Source: Bacillota bacterium
GTDB lineage: Bacteria; Bacillota; Clostridia; Peptostreptococcales; Anaerovoracaceae
Length of the DNA stretch: 8,308 nt
Reading direction: 5' to 3'
Assembly: GCA_022706625.1 (NCBI GenBank)
Contig: JAKJCD010000080.1
Location: 1-8,308, forward strand
Shown: positions 6,265-8,308 of the stretch, one piece after another
How positions within the stretch are numbered: position 1 is the stretch's first letter
Layout: the number at the start of each line of letters is the position of its first letter
The notes under the pieces: model-generated
Told to the model about the DNA's origin: nothing
The model's input: only the letters and a program-made list of their open reading frames with translations
Database searches by the model: none
Made by a program: the position numbers and the translations under genes

Positions 6265-7544
6265 TTTACACAGAAAAATTGCTGTTGGTGGATGACGACA
6301 GAGAGCTTCTGAAAGTCTATAAACAGATATTCGAAATAAACGGCTTTAATATAGAGGCTGTAGCAGACCCTACAGAAGCTTTAAAAATAGTCAATAACAG
6401 CAAAGTAGCAGTGGTCATCAGCGATATCATCATGCCTAAAATGGACGGGATGCTGCTGCTTGAAAAAATAAAGGAAGCCAGCCCTGTAACGGAGGTGATA
6501 ATGCTGACAGCCGAAGGCTCTGTCGGCGGAGCGGTAGAGGCAGTGCATAAAGGAGCCTTTACGTACTTAGTCAAGCCTGCCATTATTGACGATCTTCTGC
6601 GCAATGTCGGAAACAATATGAAAATAAGAGAGATCAGAGAAAAAATATCTACAGTCGCCCCTACGGATATCTTTGTAATAATCACCGGTGAGAGCGGGAC
6701 AGGAAAGGAAATAGCCGCCAACCTTATCCACAATCAAAGCAAACGGAATCAAAAGCCGTTTATAAAAGTAAACTGCGCCGCACTGACGGAAAGTTTGCTT
6801 GAAAGCGAACTCTTCGGCCATGAAAAGGGTGCTTTCACCGGGGCTGAAAAAGCTCGCCACGGCCGGTTTGAACTGGCCAATCACGGTACTTTACTGCTGG
6901 ACGAGATCGGAGAACTGTCAATGAACACCCAGGGAAAATTACTGAGGGTGCTTCAGGAAAAAGAGTTTGAAAGAGTCGGCGGATCTTCCACTATCAAGAC
7001 AGATTTCAGGCTTATCACATCGACGAATAAGGATCTTATTGCCGCAGTTGAGAAAGGCGGTTTCAGACAGGATCTCTTTTATCGTATCAACGTTTTCCAG
7101 CTTGATATGCCGCCCCTGCGCGAAAGAAAGGATGACATACCTTTGCTATTGGAATATTTTTATGAGAAGTCTCTAATAGAAATGAAAAAAGCAAAACATC
7201 CGGCGCCCGGGGAAGTGATGGAAGCCCTGCAGGATTACGACTGGCCGGGGAACGTCAGGGAATTAAAAAATATAATAGAACGCATGGTAGTCCTTTCCGA
7301 GGACGGCAAGATACGCATTGAAGATATACCCGAGCAGGTCAGGACTAAGAAGCTGTGGGAAATAAGCAATGCTTATCAGGGCAGCGACACTACGCTGGCC
7401 GATGCCCGGGGCGGCTTTGAACGGGAGTTTATTCTTAGGGCTCTTGATAAAACAGGATGGAATATAACTAAGGCAGCAAATGAGTTGGGCATTGCCAGAA
7501 AAAATTTATACCGTAAGATGAAGGAGTATAAAATTCAGAGCTAA
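6261..7544 (+). CDS. Sigma-54-dependent NtrC-family response regulator (REC-AAA+-Fis HTH)
   Basis: A 427-residue transcriptional activator. Receiver domain (about 5-118): acidic cluster Asp11-13, phosphoacceptor Asp55 in VVISDIIMP, Thr83 and Lys105. AAA+ domain: Walker A GESGTGKE (143-150), sigma-54 contact loop GAFTGA (190-195), Walker B LLLDEIGEL (211-219), candidate arginine fingers Arg269 and Arg275, sensor II WPGNVREL (328-335). Fis-type helix-turn-helix at about 396-424. The start follows AGGAG at 6251-6255 and overlaps the kinase stop by 4 bases. Odd feature: the receiver linker runs directly into STVAPTD, so the roughly 20-25 residue stretch with the G-x-S-x-x-M motif that normally opens this AAA+ domain and helps hold the adenine is missing; most relatives are about 450-470 residues. 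Its likely targets are the palindromes at 7545-7583 and the sigma-54 promoter of ord just downstream. Confidence 0.93.
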   Translation: MIYTEKLLLVDDDRELLKVYKQIFEINGFNIEAVADPTEALKIVNNSKVAVVISDIIMPKMDGMLLLEKIKEASPVTEVIMLTAEGSVGGAVEAVHKGAFTYLVKPAIIDDLLRNVGNNMKIREIREKISTVAPTDIFVIITGESGTGKEIAANLIHNQSKRNQKPFIKVNCAALTESLLESELFGHEKGAFTGAEKARHGRFELANHGTLLLDEIGELSMNTQGKLLRVLQEKEFERVGGSSTIKTDFRLITSTNKDLIAAVEKGGFRQDLFYRINVFQLDMPPLRERKDDIPLLLEYFYEKSLIEMKKAKHPAPGEVMEALQDYDWPGNVRELKNIIERMVVLSEDGKIRIEDIPEQVRTKKLWEISNAYQGSDTTLADARGGFEREFILRALDKTGWNITKAANELGIARKNLYRKMKEYKIQS

Positions 7545-7583
7545 ATGCAAATTAATTTGCATTAATAGCAAATTAATTTGCAT
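7545..7583. promoter_or_regulatory. Tandem palindromes, probable upstream activator sites for the NtrC-type regulator
   Basis: ATGCAAATTAATTTGCAT (7545-7562) is a perfect 18-bp palindrome. It is followed by a second copy whose 14-bp core GCAAATTAATTTGC (7568-7581) is again a perfect palindrome; the shared direct repeat is GCAAATTAATTTGCAT, 16 bp. The two centres are 21 bp apart, two helical turns, so two dimers would bind the same DNA face. They start immediately after the regulator's stop codon and lie about 145-165 bp upstream of the sigma-54 promoter, the normal distance for enhancer sites of this activator class. The regulator encoded next door is the natural candidate binder; this is inference from position. 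They are too AT-rich and lack a following T-run, so I do not read them as a terminator. Confidence 0.75.
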
Positions 7584-7717
7584 CAAATATAAACAGGATT
7601 ACTGCCTGTATTAATAAATATTCGATAAAGACGTATAACTGAAGCTTTAATCGAGGATAAATACAAGTAATGTGAATATTTTTACCCAAAAAAACCGCTT
7701 ATGACTTTGAATAAAAA

Positions 7718-7733
7718 TGGCATGAGAATTGCT
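7718..7733 (+). promoter_or_regulatory. Sigma-54 (-24/-12) promoter upstream of ord
   Basis: TGGCATGAGAATTGCT matches the -24/-12 consensus TGGCACG-N4-TTGCW at all but one position, with the invariant GG (7719-7720) and GC (7731-7732) separated by exactly 10 bases. Transcription would start near 7744, giving a leader of about 90 bases before the ATG of ord at 7834. The leader is AT-rich and I see no riboswitch or attenuator in it. The 7584-7717 stretch between the activator sites and the promoter holds no gene and is AT-rich, which would ease looping. The upstream gene encodes an activator with an intact GAFTGA loop, consistent with this promoter class. Confidence 0.9.
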
Positions 7734-7833
7734 TATAATAATTAATAAATAAAAAATATAATGTCATTGTTCAATTAGTTGGTATGTTATTGGATTTAAT
7801 ATTCAAAATATTATAAAAACGGAGGGAAAAAAC

Positions 7834-8308
7834 ATGAAAGACGTAAAGATCATTGTTTGGGGCTTAGGCGCCATGGGATCGGGAATGGCCAATATGCTCC
7901 TGAAGAAAAAAGGCGTTGAGATCGTAGGTGCGATCGATATGGGCGCAAAGCTCGGGAAGAGCATGTATGAGCTCCTTGGCGCCGACAGAGGAAACAGGCC
8001 CGATGTCATCGTAGGGACCCCCGAAGAAGTAATCAAGGAAAAAGCAGCGGACTTGGTACTTGTATGTACCGATTCCTTTACCGCAAAAGTATTCCCCAAG
8101 CTCAAATTGGTATTGGAGAATAAAATGAATGCGATCACCACCGCGGAAGAAATGTCCTATCCGAAGGCCCAGGAGCCGGAATTGGCGGAGCAGCTGGATG
8201 AGATTGCCAAGGCCAACGGCGTATCAGTATTGGGCACCGGCATCAATCCGGGCCTCATCATGGACCTTCTGGTAGTGATCATGACCGGTTGCTGCCAGGA
8301 TGTTAAGC
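7834..8308 (+). CDS. ord: 2,4-diaminopentanoate dehydrogenase, N-terminal part (3' end outside window)
   Basis: 158 complete codons are visible of a protein that is usually about 340-350 residues. The N-terminus has a Rossmann fold with glycine motif VWGLGAMGSGMA (8-19) and Asp35 at the end of the second strand. TTAEEMSYP (102-110) and VLGTGINPGLIMDLL (132-146) are typical of Ord. The enzyme oxidatively deaminates 2,4-diaminopentanoate to 2-amino-4-oxopentanoate with NAD(P)+, after D-ornithine aminomutase in the oxidative ornithine branch that ends in acetyl-CoA and alanine. In known clusters ord is followed by ortAB, oraSE and orr; those would be expected to the right of this window. Start chosen by GGAGGG at 7821-7826 with 7-base spacing. 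It is the first gene behind the sigma-54 promoter. Dihydrodipicolinate-reductase-like dehydrogenases are the nearest alternative, but the match to Ord as I recall it is close. Confidence 0.9.
   Translation, partial: MKDVKIIVWGLGAMGSGMANMLLKKKGVEIVGAIDMGAKLGKSMYELLGADRGNRPDVIVGTPEEVIKEKAADLVLVCTDSFTAKVFPKLKLVLENKMNAITTAEEMSYPKAQEPELAEQLDEIAKANGVSVLGTGINPGLIMDLLVVIMTGCCQDVK

Noticed and set aside
7545..7583. Intrinsic terminator after the response regulator gene
   Set aside because: The stems are AT-rich, duplicated in phase and not followed by a T-run; operator sites fit better.
7593..7609. ACAGG-N7-CCTGT dyad downstream of the tandem palindromes
   Set aside because: Only 5 bp per arm with no T-run; too short to support as a terminator or operator.
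7797..7813. TAATATT-CAA-AATATTA dyad in the ord leader
   Set aside because: The arms are entirely A/T in an AT-rich leader; expected by chance and unlikely to form a stable RNA hairpin.

Overview
The window looks like chromosomal DNA of a strictly anaerobic, amino-acid-fermenting member of the Clostridia (Bacillota). The reasons are strong AAGGAG-type ribosome binding sites, moderate GC genes with AT-rich spacers, and at the right edge the start of ord (2,4-diaminopentanoate dehydrogenase), a marker of oxidative ornithine fermentation as known from Clostridium sticklandii. All genes lie on the + strand.

Layout: the C-terminal end of an APC-type amino acid permease (1-260); a 110-base spacer holding a perfect 18-bp hairpin (309-352); then a tightly spaced run of five genes: a class III PLP aminotransferase or racemase-like enzyme (371-1711), an Orn/Lys/Arg-type decarboxylase (1754-3205), a KynB-like cyclase/metal-dependent hydrolase (3224-3871), a membrane sensor histidine kinase (3902-6264, read in two frames) and a sigma-54-dependent NtrC-type response regulator (6261-7544). 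A 289-base AT-rich spacer follows, and ord begins at 7834 and runs off the window.

The 7545-7833 spacer carries two tandem palindromes with centres 21 bp apart, about 145-165 bp upstream of a near-consensus -24/-12 sigma-54 promoter (TGGCATGAGAATTGCT, GG-N10-GC). This is the textbook arrangement of an enhancer-dependent promoter. The simplest reading is that the two-component system encoded just upstream senses an extracellular ligand, perhaps an amino acid or related compound, and switches on the ornithine fermentation operon starting with ord. The permease, aminotransferase/racemase, decarboxylase and cyclase would be an accessory module for uptake and conversion of ornithine or a related basic amino acid; their substrates cannot be read from sequence.

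Both regulatory proteins carry an oddity. The kinase gene has a -1 frameshift at a T4 run (4586-4589) that splits its sensor domain; one added T restores a continuous 787-residue protein. The regulator appears to lack about 20-25 residues at the start of its AAA+ domain. These could be sequence errors, strain-specific decay or real divergence, and they are the points most worth checking.
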